From contig JAJZGH010000086.1 in NCBI GenBank assembly GCA_021798635.1, positions 1 through 17,686 on the forward strand: a stretch of 17,686 bases of DNA. Reading direction: 5' to 3'. Below the pieces are notes generated by a model. That model ran no database searches. It was not told where the DNA came from and was given only the letters and a program-made list of their open reading frames with translations. Positions 1-8,468 of the stretch are shown here, piece after piece. A program made the translations under genes and the position numbers. The DNA is from Planctomycetota bacterium (lineage in GTDB: Bacteria; Planctomycetota; Phycisphaerae; WQYP01). Within the stretch, counting starts at the first letter, position 1, and the number at the start of each line of letters is the position of its first letter.

Positions 1-100
1 ATGCGTGAATTTATTTCTGTTCCAAAAAACCCAACCGGTGCGATGCGGAAACATCATGCAACGCCCCCGGGAATGTCGACCACTATAGCATGAATCATCA

Positions 101-137
101 GCTCAATAAGCGCAAATATTTTTCCGTTTTGAGCAAC
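101..137. promoter_or_regulatory. Candidate operator, copy 1 (three GCKCAA direct repeats)
   Basis: GCTCAA (101-106), GCGCAA (110-115) and GAGCAA (131-136) form three direct repeats at offsets 0, +9 and +30, with AAATATTTTTCC between the second and third. The same arrangement with identical spacing occurs at 8469-8504 upstream of a secreted-protein gene. The site lies about 130 bases before the XylR-like gene, where autoregulation would act. A second dyad, TTGGCC (150-155) with GGCCAA (173-178), lies between this site and the gene. Function is inferred from position and conservation. The rest of 1-263 shows no supportable gene. Confidence 0.5.
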
Positions 138-263
138 GCATGGGGCGTCTTGGCCTATTTTTGGCTATTTCCGGCCAACGGTATTATAAATGCAATCGAC
201 ATATTGGCGCGGAGTGGTTAATTTGGTGCTTTCGATTTTAGAGTTCGTCCGAGGTCAACAGGA

Positions 264-1424
264 ATGGATATAAGCGAACGCCGCATCGCCCTTTTGTTTA
301 ATATGCGAACTGCGATTCAACGCGATGTGCTGCGGGGAATTTCTCGCTTTGCGGTGGGACTTCCGCATTGGCACTGGCGTGGTGCGCTGCCAGTGGATTC
401 TGTTCACGAGGCGCTTGCGGCATGGAAGCCGGACGGCATTATCGGGTCGATCGAAAACCCGGACCTCGTGAAATTTGTTAAGGGGATGGGGGTTCCAGCG
501 GTTGATATGAGCAACTGCCTTGAATATCCTCACTGCGCACGCGTCAGCGTGGATGATGACAAGATCGGACGAGCTGCGGCGGAATATCTGATGGGGCAGG
601 GATTCAAATCATTTGGGTACGTTGACGGTGCCAACCTCTGGTTCTCTGAAGTGAGGGGGAGGTCTTTTGCTTCGGCATTGCAGAAAGCGGGGTTTTCATG
701 CCAGACCATCCAGATTTCCGATGCGGAAAAAGCGGCCCGCCCATCTCCATTTTGGGTCACGGATAACAGGTGCTTGAAAGCATGGCTGCGCAAATTGCCA
801 AAACCGGTGGCGGTTTTTGCCAGTTGCGATCTTTTCGCGATGATTGTGCTTTTATGCTGCAATGAAGCGGGCATTACCGTGCCGGATAGTGCGGCGGTTT
901 TAGGCGTGGATAATGATGAAGTCCTCTGCGCGTTAGCGCGTCCGTCGTTATCGAGCATCGCGCAACCGGCCGAGGAAATTGGATTCGCGGCTGCGGAACT
1001 TCTGGAAAAAATGATGCGAGGCGAAGCACCCATGGAAAGTCATCGCCTATTTTCGCCGGGAGTCGTGGTCACGCGGGCATCCACAGATATATTAAGCATC
1101 GACGACCCCGATGTTCGCAATGCTGTTCTTTTCATCCGCGACAACATTCGCAAACCCATCAGCGTTGCGCATGTAACTCAGGAAGTGGCAATTTCGCGAC
1201 GGCGGCTCGAGCAGAAATTCCGCAAGTCTCTGGGGTCAACGCCTCAAGAAGAAATCCGCCGTGCCCGCGTGGAACTGGCCAAGCAGTTGCTTTTGCAAAC
1301 AGACATGGCCATGCCAATGATCGCATCGCGTGCGGGTTTCGCTAACGCCGCCCGGCTTTCGATATTATTTCGGCGTTACGTGGGCACAACCCCCCGAGAA
1401 TACCGCCGCAGAATAAATGGTTGA
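264..1424 (+). CDS. XylR-like transcriptional regulator (periplasmic-binding sensor + AraC DNA-binding domain)
   Basis: A 386-residue cytoplasmic transcription factor. Residues about 6-272 resemble the LacI/XylR-type periplasmic-binding sensor fold (the stretch ISRFA, then SVDDDKIGRAAAEYL, then LGVDNDE near 213-219, which is typical of sugar-sensing regulators). Residues about 285-384 are an AraC/XylS DNA-binding domain with two helix-turn-helix units, near 300-320 and 348-372, ending in the usual GTTPREYRR. This domain order and length match XylR-type regulators that are abundant in Planctomycetes and Verrucomicrobia and usually control sugar or polysaccharide genes. The ATG has GAGG about 9 bases upstream. 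It is probably autoregulated through the repeat motif at 101-137, and the same motif further along suggests it controls the neighbouring exported-protein genes. The effector cannot be told from sequence; a sugar is the usual ligand in the family. Confidence 0.88.
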   Translation: MDISERRIALLFNMRTAIQRDVLRGISRFAVGLPHWHWRGALPVDSVHEALAAWKPDGIIGSIENPDLVKFVKGMGVPAVDMSNCLEYPHCARVSVDDDKIGRAAAEYLMGQGFKSFGYVDGANLWFSEVRGRSFASALQKAGFSCQTIQISDAEKAARPSPFWVTDNRCLKAWLRKLPKPVAVFASCDLFAMIVLLCCNEAGITVPDSAAVLGVDNDEVLCALARPSLSSIAQPAEEIGFAAAELLEKMMRGEAPMESHRLFSPGVVVTRASTDILSIDDPDVRNAVLFIRDNIRKPISVAHVTQEVAISRRRLEQKFRKSLGSTPQEEIRRARVELAKQLLLQTDMAMPMIASRAGFANAARLSILFRRYVGTTPREYRRRING

Positions 1425-1461
1425 TCTCGTCCATCCCTTCCGTGGTATGCCCTAAAGCAAT

Positions 1462-1588
1462 ATGGTTTACTTAAGCTGGAGTTTAGGCCAATAAATGGGA
1501 TTTTCGGAAGAGAACTCCCTTGATAGTATTGCGTTTGATGAGTTTTCGGGATGTTTTTATCGGCAATGCGTACCCATGTAAATAATAC
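1462..1588. repeat. Non-coding repeat block B, copy 1
   Basis: About 125 bases downstream of the XylR-like gene that recur in the same orientation at 8538-8658. The best-conserved parts are CCCTTGATAGTATTGCGTTTG-like (1517 onward; 19 of 21 bases match, with the two differences being transitions) and an AATGCG..CCCA..AAATAA stretch (1561-1585; 21 of 25 match). The distance between the two cores is 45 bases here and 44 in the other copy. No open frame is shared. It could be a promoter/operator region, a small RNA or a relic of duplication; the sequence does not decide. Confidence 0.6.
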
Positions 1589-1613
1589 TGGTATGCTGTC
1601 ATACTGGTATGCT
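1585..1613. repeat. Tandem 13-bp repeat of a small palindrome
   Basis: ATACTGGTATGCT occurs exactly twice, at 1585-1597 and 1601-1613, separated by GTC. Each copy contains the palindrome ATAC-TG-GTAT, and TTGACA follows directly at 1614. The 16-base period and internal symmetry look like a tandem operator. The next coding remnant downstream is the broken transposase, so it may be the old control region or end of that insertion element. Confidence 0.45.
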
Positions 1614-1642
1614 TGACAATATATTAGTTATATGATGTGTGC

Positions 1643-2143
1643 ATGTATATGGAACATGTTCCAAATCGTAATTCCCGCCCCACCACGTTCGTGGGAGGAT
1701 CGTCACGCGAAGGCCCCATCGTCCATAAACGCACCGTGGCCAATATTTCCCATTGGCCCCATGCCAAGATTGAGGCCCTGCGGTGCCTTCTGCGCGATGA
1801 ACCAGTGACGGGCTGTATTGCATTCGCACCAGTGAAGCCCAAGAGGCGTGGCTGGCACCGGATGTGGTGCAGGGCTATAAAGACATTGAAAATGTGGGGA
1901 AAGCCTTCCGTTGCCTCAAGCAGGTGGATTTGAAGGTGCGGCCGTTCTTTCTACGTAATACCGATCACGTCAAGGCCCACATCTTCCTATGTACTGGCCT
2001 ATTACCTGAAATGGCACATGCGGCAGAAGCTGGGGGAATTGCTGTATGCCGATGAGGAAACCACCACCAACCATTCCGGCTCGCCCACCTCCTACCGCGT
2101 GAACGGTTGCAAAAAAACCTTCGTTTGGAGGCCTTTATGTTAG
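1643..2143 (+). pseudogene. Degenerate IS1634-type (IS4-like) transposase remnant
   Basis: Three reading frames together read as the two ends of an IS1634-type transposase. Frame one (from 1643) gives MYMEHVPNRNSRP and then HKRTVANISHWPHAKIEALR, the typical start of this family. Frame two (from about 1825) gives RTSEAQEAWLAPDVVQGYK and then VGKAFRCLKQVDLKVRP, matching the conserved late YKxxxxVExAFRxLK region. Frame three (from 1991) gives VLAYYLKWHMRQKLGELLYA and runs to a TAG at 2141-2143. The family is usually well over 500 residues and only about 165 codons remain, so most of the middle is deleted near 1812-1825, and at least two frameshifts follow. No intact terminal inverted repeats or target duplication were found by eye. 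It is not expected to be active. Confidence 0.8.
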
Positions 2144-2187
2144 CTCCAACGCCGCCGATCCTTTTTAGGCTGGCGCGGAGGTCGAAC

Positions 2188-3591
2188 TTAACGCACGAAG
2201 CCAATTGAACGTATCTTGACCCACGCACCGCTTTGGCCCGCGAGCACCGGATCAAGCCGCAACTGCGCCATGGCACCGTGATACGCTTTATTACCCGCCA
2301 GACGGATTACGTAACGATGATAAAGGCCGTCCCCATTAATAGGAAATACCACACGGGAGTGGGGTGAAAATACTGGGTCCCTAAAGCCGCGCCACCATAC
2401 CGCACCGGCTTTTGCCGTGGTCTTGAATGCGGCATCAATATACAGCACAGGCGCTTTCTCAGCCCACCAGAACACTGGAGGCCCCATCAATTCTGGATGT
2501 CTGTCGGCCAGCGATACATTCAGGCAACCCTTGATGGGCCAACCACTGTCGTGCGCGTCGATGTAATACCAATGCTGGCGATCGCGAGTGAACGTCCATT
2601 CCGGCGGGCCGGGGCGAGGTGCATGCCTGTACACCCACGACCGAATCTGTCCCACCGAGCCGACAATCAGTACATAGTGATATCGGTATACAATATTATG
2701 ATCCATGATGTCATAGAAATTCGGCGCGATGTAGCCCGTCTGACTATCGGCGGGGCCGCCAGTGCCGCGATTGGCTCCGAAAAAACCACCGGAGAATTTA
2801 TAGTCACCAGGTGCCCAGATGCCCAAACCGAACCCCGCTCTGTTGACCAAAGCCGCCCAGTTTTCCGTGGCATTAAATGGAATCCACGGATCGCCCTTCC
2901 GTTTGCCGGCGAATACCTGCATCTTCCTTGCCAGAACTGAGGGTGGGTCCAGCACTGTAACGGCCGCGTCTGTATAGGGTTTCCTTCCGGTGTACGCGAC
3001 CAGCCGCCATAATTTACCGACGGTGTAAATCGCCGGACATTCCTGAGGATGGGCCGGATATTGCGTTAAATCCTTCCTGAAGACCACCATGCGGCAGTGT
3101 ATATGCACGGTATCGCCGTGCAAGATAATGCGCGTTTGAAAGGTACATCGCGCTGGTACGTTATCCAAGGGCCAGATCATGGGAATGCATCGTACCACCA
3201 GACTACGGCCATTATTCCTAAAATAAACAACCCTGGAGGGATTCTTAAACGCATCCCCGGCTTGCACCGGATTCCAGCCCAGCCCCCGCCAGGCTGAAGC
3301 GATTGTCTTGCCCGGCGGAATGTAAGGGTTCGGGCCGGAATAGTCCGACATTTGAATTTCGCGTCCCAGATCAAAGTGATTGATCAGATTCATCTTGCCC
3401 CCGGATTGAGCCAGATAGGTTATCGCCCCCCCCATGGCCAAGTTCACTCCCACTCGGAGTTGGCCATTATCCAAGTAACTCATCTGCGGCGCGGGCAGGC
3501 TTTTTCCTTTACAGGCGACAACTGCGACCACGCATAAGGCCACAACCGCCATAAACGTAAAAAGCAGCGGTCTGTGAATTCTTACCACCAT
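2188..3591 (-). CDS. Secreted lipoprotein, unknown function, sharing a domain with the next gene
   Basis: A 467-residue protein. The start is supported by GGAG six bases before the ATG. Residues 1-27 are a lipoprotein signal (positively charged MVVRIHR, a hydrophobic stretch, then VVAC as a lipobox), so the mature protein is probably membrane-anchored outside the inner membrane. Residues about 40-100 contain a pattern (GQLRVGVNLAMGGAITYL, then NLINHFDLGREIQM) that closely parallels the PEP-CTERM protein at 3751-5301. The remainder is rich in Trp, Tyr and Gly, as in beta-sandwich carbohydrate-active or carbohydrate-binding proteins. No catalytic signature was recognised. A role in polysaccharide handling is an inference from composition and from the nearby sugar-type regulator. 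A partial copy of the operator motif lies 56-81 bases upstream of the start. Confidence 0.75.
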   Translation of the reverse strand: MVVRIHRPLLFTFMAVVALCVVAVVACKGKSLPAPQMSYLDNGQLRVGVNLAMGGAITYLAQSGGKMNLINHFDLGREIQMSDYSGPNPYIPPGKTIASAWRGLGWNPVQAGDAFKNPSRVVYFRNNGRSLVVRCIPMIWPLDNVPARCTFQTRIILHGDTVHIHCRMVVFRKDLTQYPAHPQECPAIYTVGKLWRLVAYTGRKPYTDAAVTVLDPPSVLARKMQVFAGKRKGDPWIPFNATENWAALVNRAGFGLGIWAPGDYKFSGGFFGANRGTGGPADSQTGYIAPNFYDIMDHNIVYRYHYVLIVGSVGQIRSWVYRHAPRPGPPEWTFTRDRQHWYYIDAHDSGWPIKGCLNVSLADRHPELMGPPVFWWAEKAPVLYIDAAFKTTAKAGAVWWRGFRDPVFSPHSRVVFPINGDGLYHRYVIRLAGNKAYHGAMAQLRLDPVLAGQSGAWVKIRSIGFVR

Positions 3592-3646
3592 ATTTACTCC
3601 ATCAGAACATCAATGAACATTGGCACTGTGAGACCGGCCCCGCCAT

Positions 3647-3672
3647 GATTAAAGGGTGTAAAACTTTTTCGG
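3647..3672. promoter_or_regulatory. Candidate operator, copy 3 (partial)
   Basis: GATTAA at 3647-3652 and GTGTAA at 3656-3661 keep the 9-base offset seen at 101 and 8469, and AAAACTTTTTCGG continues the AAAAGTTTTTCC spacer of the 8469 copy. The third repeat at +30 is not recognisable. It lies upstream of the lipoprotein gene. It is weaker than the other two copies, so this is a suggestion only. Confidence 0.35.
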
Positions 3673-3750
3673 CCAATGTGTCCGTAACCCAGCGCTCACC
3701 TATCGCACGGACGGTTCGCCATCAAAACCGAATTTTGCGTGTAACGCAAT

Positions 3751-5301
3751 TCATACATTACGCTTCCGCCCGACCAGCACCAGCGCCATGCTGTCGATGG
3801 CGAACATGCCCAGCGTGGCCGGTTCCGGCACCGCAGTTACCGCCATGGATACATTTGACACATCGACAGTATCATCTATTCCTGCCGGGCTGGTGTTGAG
3901 GAACTCAATGTTGGTCGATCCTGAAATCGCGGTGAAATTCATGAAAAAAGGGGTGAAACCCGTATCGGTTATGGTTGGCGTCAGGGTGATTATCTGACTG
4001 CCATTGGTCGCGTTCGTGAGAATCACCTCCAGCATAGCAGTCGTGTCGCTGCTCCGTTGCGCCGCATCGAACGCCATCGTGTACGACTGGCCGACAGTGG
4101 TGGCTGCAGTCTGGGCGACGAATGCTCCCTTCCCTTGAAGGAAGCTGAAATCGCTTACGCCAGCGGTGCTCTTTGGCGCAAAGGGCTGGTAACCGCTGCT
4201 ACCAAAGAACCCCGTGTCCGGCCCGTTGATGCCGGTGTTCCCACCGCTTGAGGTCCATCCCATGGGTGCCCCCGGGCTTCCTCCCTGCGAATACCCCGGC
4301 GATTTGGTATATACTGCGGCATTGGTGGCAAATGCGCCATTGTTGATAAGGCTTGTTGTGATTGTAGAGACCGCCGGCAACTGGCTGGAGATCAACGAGG
4401 GGCCATTTTGCGGGGTGCTTACCGCTACCGAGAACTGGCTCGACAAAATGGTGCCGGGGTTGACGGTTAGCCCATATTCCACCACGTTCGTTTTACCCAG
4501 CGGCAGTGCGTCGGAAACGGCGGCACCGGGAAAAGTGCCGTAGGTTTCAGGCAGACCCGCCGGAGTGGTATAGAAAATCCCAAGGTTATTAGTAGTATCA
4601 ACGTTGCCAATCCACCCATTTGAGGTGATCCCAGGTTGCGGCCAAGTTGGAGACCCGGTGACCGTTTGCGGCGAGCCGTTTGAGGCCGGGTACATAAAGG
4701 CGTTGGTGCGATCCGAGTAGAGTGTGGGAACCTCGGTATTGACACTGTATGTCCCCGGCTGGTAGTCGTAGCAGGTGTAATGAAAATTGGCAACCCCCTG
4801 GGAATTGATATTCACGTCCTCCACGTAAACCCAGTCGGTGGGATTGCCCGTGTCATAATCCAGAGGCGTGATGACCGCCTTGAATTGATTGGCGCTGGCC
4901 GACCAACTCGTGACCGGACTGCCGGTTTCGGGAATCGCGATGCCATTGGGATGCTGATAATAGGCTTGGTGGCCGCCCGCCCCGGCCTGGGTGGGGTTAA
5001 TCATCAATTGGTTACTACCGCCAATATTTTGATAGAGAAACTGATCCATTTGCAACTCCCGGCCCACATCGTGACTGTCCACGATATTCAATCCGTTGGC
5101 CACGCTGGTATTGGCAATGCCAGTTACCACCGCGCCCCAGGAAAGGTTAAACGTCACCGAGAGGCCGCCGTTGGAAATAGTAACATCGTTGCTTGCTGCC
5201 CCCGCTGGCAAGGCAGATACACCCACTGCGCACGCGACCGCCGCTACGGCCACAGCACGAACGATAATGTGTGAATCGCTTGGTTTCATTTTATAAAACA
5301 C
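3751..5301 (-). CDS. PEP-CTERM-anchored secreted protein
   Basis: A 516-residue exported protein. Residues about 1-36 form a Sec signal peptide (MKPSD, a hydrophobic Val/Ala core, then LPAGAAS). The C-terminus is a PEP-CTERM sorting signal: AVPEPATLG, a hydrophobic segment, then GRKRNV, recognised by an exosortase. Residues about 43-90 (SNGGLSVTFNLSWGAVVTGI, then DSHDVGRELQMDQF) match the N-terminal domain of the lipoprotein at 2188-3591, so the two are related by duplication. The C-terminal half is a low-complexity Ser/Thr/Gly region, probably a carbohydrate-binding-like beta sandwich. The start is taken as GTG (5299-5301), because AGGG lies eight bases upstream; an ATG four codons later lacks such a site. 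The sorting helix has IDSM where its neighbour has IGGM. Function is unknown. Confidence 0.8.
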   Translation of the reverse strand: MFYKMKPSDSHIIVRAVAVAAVACAVGVSALPAGAASNDVTISNGGLSVTFNLSWGAVVTGIANTSVANGLNIVDSHDVGRELQMDQFLYQNIGGSNQLMINPTQAGAGGHQAYYQHPNGIAIPETGSPVTSWSASANQFKAVITPLDYDTGNPTDWVYVEDVNINSQGVANFHYTCYDYQPGTYSVNTEVPTLYSDRTNAFMYPASNGSPQTVTGSPTWPQPGITSNGWIGNVDTTNNLGIFYTTPAGLPETYGTFPGAAVSDALPLGKTNVVEYGLTVNPGTILSSQFSVAVSTPQNGPSLISSQLPAVSTITTSLINNGAFATNAAVYTKSPGYSQGGSPGAPMGWTSSGGNTGINGPDTGFFGSSGYQPFAPKSTAGVSDFSFLQGKGAFVAQTAATTVGQSYTMAFDAAQRSSDTTAMLEVILTNATNGSQIITLTPTITDTGFTPFFMNFTAISGSTNIEFLNTSPAGIDDTVDVSNVSMAVTAVPEPATLGMFAIDSMALVLVGRKRNV

Positions 5302-5373
5302 AATAATTACCCTGTCTCTTAAGCAATCGGCAGGAACAACATACGTATAATTTGTAAATATTTGCCACGGTCA

Positions 5374-6537
5374 TCATTGTCCATTTACTTCAAGTTTCTG
5401 AAGGTTGAACGTCGGCATCATGTTCCAGCCGGGCCCGCTGGTAGCAATCATGCCTCCGAAACGCGTATTGATGGTGGTTGGCAGTTGATCGTCACGATAC
5501 TCGCCAACAGAGCCATCCAGCATGCAGACATTCACATCGCCGACCTGATCGGTAATTCCGGCGGTGGATGGGCGGTTATGCCGACCATATACGAACAGGT
5601 TGGCCACCGGGTTTGCATAGGGTCCTGATCCCGACATTGATCCGTAATTATACTCACAATACCACATACCATCATAAATAAAACATAGTTGCGAGGGATC
5701 ATCGACCTTGTTCATCTTATATCCCGATGAAACCTGTCCACCGGGGACCTGGTTCTGATCGACCAGCACAAACGATGGATTGGCGTTGGCGTAGTAACCG
5801 CCGCTTACATTAAAGTTCCAAGGCGGTGGATTCAAGGGATTAAGAAAATAGAACCCCGCATTCATGCCGTAAGACCAATCTATGGTCATCTGCGGCAATC
5901 CCAACACGCTGACCTGCGTTTGTTGCCGTAGTGTGCCGTCACCGGTCCAATACATCGGTGAAGTTCCCCTGTGCCCGATGAGATTACCATTACCATCCAC
6001 TCGGGATACGTCCGACACCGGTAATGCCGGATCGACAAACATGGTGGATTCGGCCGCACCAGCTGTCAGATTGTTCCCCGGACTTGGCACAATGCCCGCT
6101 TTGATCATGATTGCCGGCCACGGATCAGTCCCAGCATCCGTCCGGGTATAGGCGTAACCAGCCGGCAGAATCGCATCCTCATATTCCTGCGCGTACTCCT
6201 GCACGCCGGTGCCGATCTGCCGCAGGTTGGATTCACAAATCGTCGCCAAGGCCAATGAACGAGCTTTGGCCAGCGCTGGCAACAGCAGGGAGATCAGCAG
6301 GGCAATGATAGAAATGACCACGAGCAGTTCCACGAGCGTAAAACCGTGTAGAGGCTGGCGGAAACGGTTAAACTTTCCTCCCGGCTCGCCGGGATGCAAA
6401 ACCGATCTCCCCGATCTTTCCCGGCGCGCCGGGAGACGGTTCCCGCATAATTCGTCCCGCACTTCCGGGGAAGTTTCCATTCGTTGATTCATATACAAGA
6501 TACGGTGAGAGGTGGAGTCACATTGAATAGCAGACAT
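5374..6537 (-). CDS. Prepilin-type N-terminal cleavage/methylation domain protein (DUF1559-like)
   Basis: A type II pseudopilin-like protein of 387 residues from the ATG at 6537, which has AGGAG about 8 bases upstream. The hallmark [20 protein letters not shown] sits at residues 65-84: cleavage after G65, the +5 glutamate, and a membrane helix for pilus or secretion-system assembly. The C-terminal part has the RHN...[10 protein letters not shown] stretch typical of the planctomycete H-X9-DG prepilin family. The leader before G65 is unusually long and holds two palindromes. An in-frame TTG at 6399 (residue 47), preceded by GGGGAG at seven bases, would give a normal leader of about 19 residues and a 341-residue protein, so the true start is uncertain. 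These proteins are numerous in Planctomycetes and their roles are mostly unknown. Confidence 0.85.
   Translation of the reverse strand: MSAIQCDSTSHRILYMNQRMETSPEVRDELCGNRLPARRERSGRSVLHPGEPGGKFNRFRQPLHGFTLVELLVVISIIALLISLLLPALAKARSLALATICESNLRQIGTGVQEYAQEYEDAILPAGYAYTRTDAGTDPWPAIMIKAGIVPSPGNNLTAGAAESTMFVDPALPVSDVSRVDGNGNLIGHRGTSPMYWTGDGTLRQQTQVSVLGLPQMTIDWSYGMNAGFYFLNPLNPPPWNFNVSGGYYANANPSFVLVDQNQVPGGQVSSGYKMNKVDDPSQLCFIYDGMWYCEYNYGSMSGSGPYANPVANLFVYGRHNRPSTAGITDQVGDVNVCMLDGSVGEYRDDQLPTTINTRFGGMIATSGPGWNMMPTFNLQKLEVNGQ
6379..6434. repeat. Pair of near-identical palindromes inside a coding leader
   Basis: TCCCGGCTCGCCGGGA (6379-6394) and TCCCGGCGCGCCGGGA (6419-6434) are 7-bp perfect inverted repeats with a 2-base centre, starting 40 bases apart. 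They differ at one central base. They lie in the extended leader of the prepilin gene, between its two possible starts. They resemble REP-type palindromic elements and could form hairpins in the message around the TTG start. Whether they are a dispersed genomic repeat cannot be seen from one window. Confidence 0.55.
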
Positions 6538-6567
6538 GATCTTATCTCCTGGAACTACGAAGAAGTT

Positions 6568-6594
6568 GAAAAGGGGCCGCGGATTACCGCGGCC
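6568..6594 (-). terminator. Intrinsic terminator after the large PEP-CTERM gene
   Basis: On the minus strand an 8-bp perfect stem (GGCCGCGG, loop TAAT, CCGCGGCC) is followed by CC and five T residues. It lies 55-81 bases after the stop of the 6649-8331 gene and just before the ribosome binding site of the prepilin gene. It should separate the two transcripts or reduce read-through. Confidence 0.7.
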
Positions 6595-6648
6595 GCTTTG
6601 TTCTTTCCTGAACACCCCGACCACTGTTGGGACAGAGGCGAGCCGCAT

Positions 6649-8331
6649 TTACGCCCGGGCCTTACGTTTCCGGCCGATCAGCACCAATGCCATGCCGCCG
6701 ATTGCGAACAGGCCCAGCGTGGCCGGTTCAGGTACGGCGCTAACCGTAAGCATTTCCGCAGTATTGGAGTTGCTCAGCGTTAACAGATAACTGTTGCTTC
6801 CGAGTACAGCGTCAGCGGTATCCTTGCCGTTGCCGAATACGAAGGTTCCGGTCAATCCACCCACGGTGTCGCTGATCAGATTGTACGTGCCATAAGTAAG
6901 CGTCGTGGCTCCGTGAACGCCATAGACGTTGATCGTATTGATTCCGGCGACGCCTGCTGCGCTGCTAACCAGAATATTCGACACCTGGCTGCCGTTCATC
7001 CCAAAAGTGATCGTGCCGCTGCTCAGGTTCAGACCTTTCAGAGCCGTCGGCGTGGTGTTTGTGGCTGAAATATCGAACACGCCGGTGGCGTTGATCATCA
7101 ACACAGAACTGTCGGCAATGCTGCCACCATGCACCAGAGCCAGCGTCCCCGACTGAATCGAGGTCGGGCCGGTGTACGTTTCCTGGTTCTCCAGCGTCAA
7201 CGTGCCGCCGCCGCCGGCAAGGGCAATACCGCCGGTGGAAAGCGATGCGTCAGCATTAGTTCCCTGTAACAATGCGGCGGAAACGACCGCGTTGTAACTG
7301 GTTGGCACTTCAAACGTCACACCGCCGTTGAGCACGTTAACGGTCATCGGATTAGAGGCGGTGGATGCGATCCAAGGGCTGTACAACCCGGCTGGTCCGG
7401 CAGCACCGGACGCCTCCAACGTGCCTCCATTGAGGTTCAGCGTACCGCCGATGGCGTTGTTCGTATGAATCCAGTCCGCGTTAATCAAACCTCCATTGAG
7501 GTTTAAAACGCCTGGCTGGGTCTGGCCGAGCTCTATCTGGTAGGCTTGCATCTGTCCGCCGGCATTGACGTTGACGGTGCTGCCTTGGCCGCCAGCATAG
7601 CAGAACAGGTACTGGCCGGTGTTGGCCATTACACCACCGCTGTTGATATTAATGGTTGTCGTGCCAGTGTTATTACCGACCTCAAATAAAAACGGCGCAG
7701 TGAATGTGGCGTTATTATTGATATTCACCACGCTGCCCCCCGCAGCCCAAGACATATAGCTCGAACTTCCCGCGTTGAAGTTGCTGTTGATATTGACCGT
7801 GCCACCGCCGCTGAAGTTTGCCGCACTATTTCCCGTTACATTCGTGATGGCCCCGCTTAACGTCAACTGCCCACTTCCCGTAAAATTAACCCCATATTGA
7901 AAGTAGGTCCCGGCTGAAATCGTCGCATTGGCATTCGTCACAACTGGCGCGCCTGTCAGTACCCCGCCTCCAGTGAGTGTCATCACATACGACCCGCTGC
8001 CCGCAATGGTATAATCACCGCTGGTGGCTGGATTGAACGTCAAACCGGCCGCCGTAATGTTCGCGCCCAGCGTCACTGTTCCGGCCGCACCGTTATTCGA
8101 ACCAAACGACGCGGTGGTACTATAGCCGCCGCTGGTCGCCCAAGACGAGTCAGTCGAACCATTGGACCAGTTGGTGCCTGTATTATTCCACGATCCGGAA
8201 CCGTCGACCGGCGTGGTGGGGCTGGTTCCGCTGCTGTCCCAAGTCACGGTTGCGGCCATGGCGGCCCCGGATGCGGTGAACATCGCTCCCACCGCCAGAG
8301 CCACCAGAGTTTTTCGCATGTTCGTCGTCAT
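6649..8331 (-). CDS. Large PEP-CTERM protein with autotransporter-type beta-strand repeats
   Basis: A 560-residue secreted protein. The start is fixed by GGAGGAG upstream of the ATG; an in-frame extension upstream lacks a site. Residues 1-27 form a signal peptide (MRKTLVALAVG...ASGAAMA). The body is a Gly/Asn/Thr/Ser-rich series of short repeats (GGTVNINSN, NNNATFT, TTININSGG, STVNVNAGG, GVLNLNGG, GTLNLNGGTL), which predict a right-handed beta-helix. The motif GGGTLTLENQETYTGPTSIQ near 400 is the autotransporter-associated beta-strand repeat. The C-terminus is AVPEPATLG, a hydrophobic helix and GRKRKARA, the exosortase signal. This protein is probably an abundant extracellular or cell-envelope structural protein. 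The upstream region holds a hairpin, the conserved GCKCAA operator and repeat block B, so it is likely a regulated target of the XylR-like protein. Confidence 0.87.
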   Translation of the reverse strand: MTTNMRKTLVALAVGAMFTASGAAMAATVTWDSSGTSPTTPVDGSGSWNNTGTNWSNGSTDSSWATSGGYSTTASFGSNNGAAGTVTLGANITAAGLTFNPATSGDYTIAGSGSYVMTLTGGGVLTGAPVVTNANATISAGTYFQYGVNFTGSGQLTLSGAITNVTGNSAANFSGGGTVNINSNFNAGSSSYMSWAAGGSVVNINNNATFTAPFLFEVGNNTGTTTININSGGVMANTGQYLFCYAGGQGSTVNVNAGGQMQAYQIELGQTQPGVLNLNGGLINADWIHTNNAIGGTLNLNGGTLEASGAAGPAGLYSPWIASTASNPMTVNVLNGGVTFEVPTSYNAVVSAALLQGTNADASLSTGGIALAGGGGTLTLENQETYTGPTSIQSGTLALVHGGSIADSSVLMINATGVFDISATNTTPTALKGLNLSSGTITFGMNGSQVSNILVSSAAGVAGINTINVYGVHGATTLTYGTYNLISDTVGGLTGTFVFGNGKDTADAVLGSNSYLLTLSNSNTAEMLTVSAVPEPATLGLFAIGGMALVLIGRKRKARA

Positions 8332-8408
8332 AAAATGACTCCTCCAAAAAGAAACGTCGCATCCAGTTAAGGATACTTTATCTACCCTCCGAACCGGGCG
8401 GGTTGCGG

Positions 8409-8431
8409 TTTCGCCGCGACATGCGGCGAAA
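8409..8431. other. Hairpin in the leader region of the large PEP-CTERM gene
   Basis: A 9-bp perfect inverted repeat, TTTCGCCGC and GCGGCGAAA with a 5-base loop, 78-100 bases upstream of the ATG at 8331. There is no T-run on the minus side, so it is not a terminator for that strand; it may stabilise or regulate the leader if transcription starts upstream. The 8332-8774 intergenic stretch contains this hairpin, the operator at 8469 and repeat B at 8538, and nothing else I can support. Confidence 0.45.
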
Positions 8432-8468
8432 AAGACATTTGACGGAGTTAAGCTTAGCACGTAAATAT

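Noticed and set aside
1..93. Short open frame from the first base (about 30 codons to TGA)
   Set aside because: No ribosome site can be seen, no similarity was recognised, and the window edge prevents judging it; a leftward frame on the other strand is equally open.
1653..1664. Palindrome GGAACATGTTCC as a LexA-type box
   Set aside because: Spacing between GAAC and GTTC is two bases, not four, and it lies inside the transposase remnant's coding frame.
3735..3749. Terminator for the 3751-5301 gene
   Set aside because: TTGCGT/ACGCAA is only a 6-bp stem with no T-run after it on the minus strand.
5346..5366. Fourth full operator copy
   Set aside because: GTATAA and GTAAATATTTGCC resemble the motif but the second repeat is two bases short and the region is AT-rich; too weak to list as a site.
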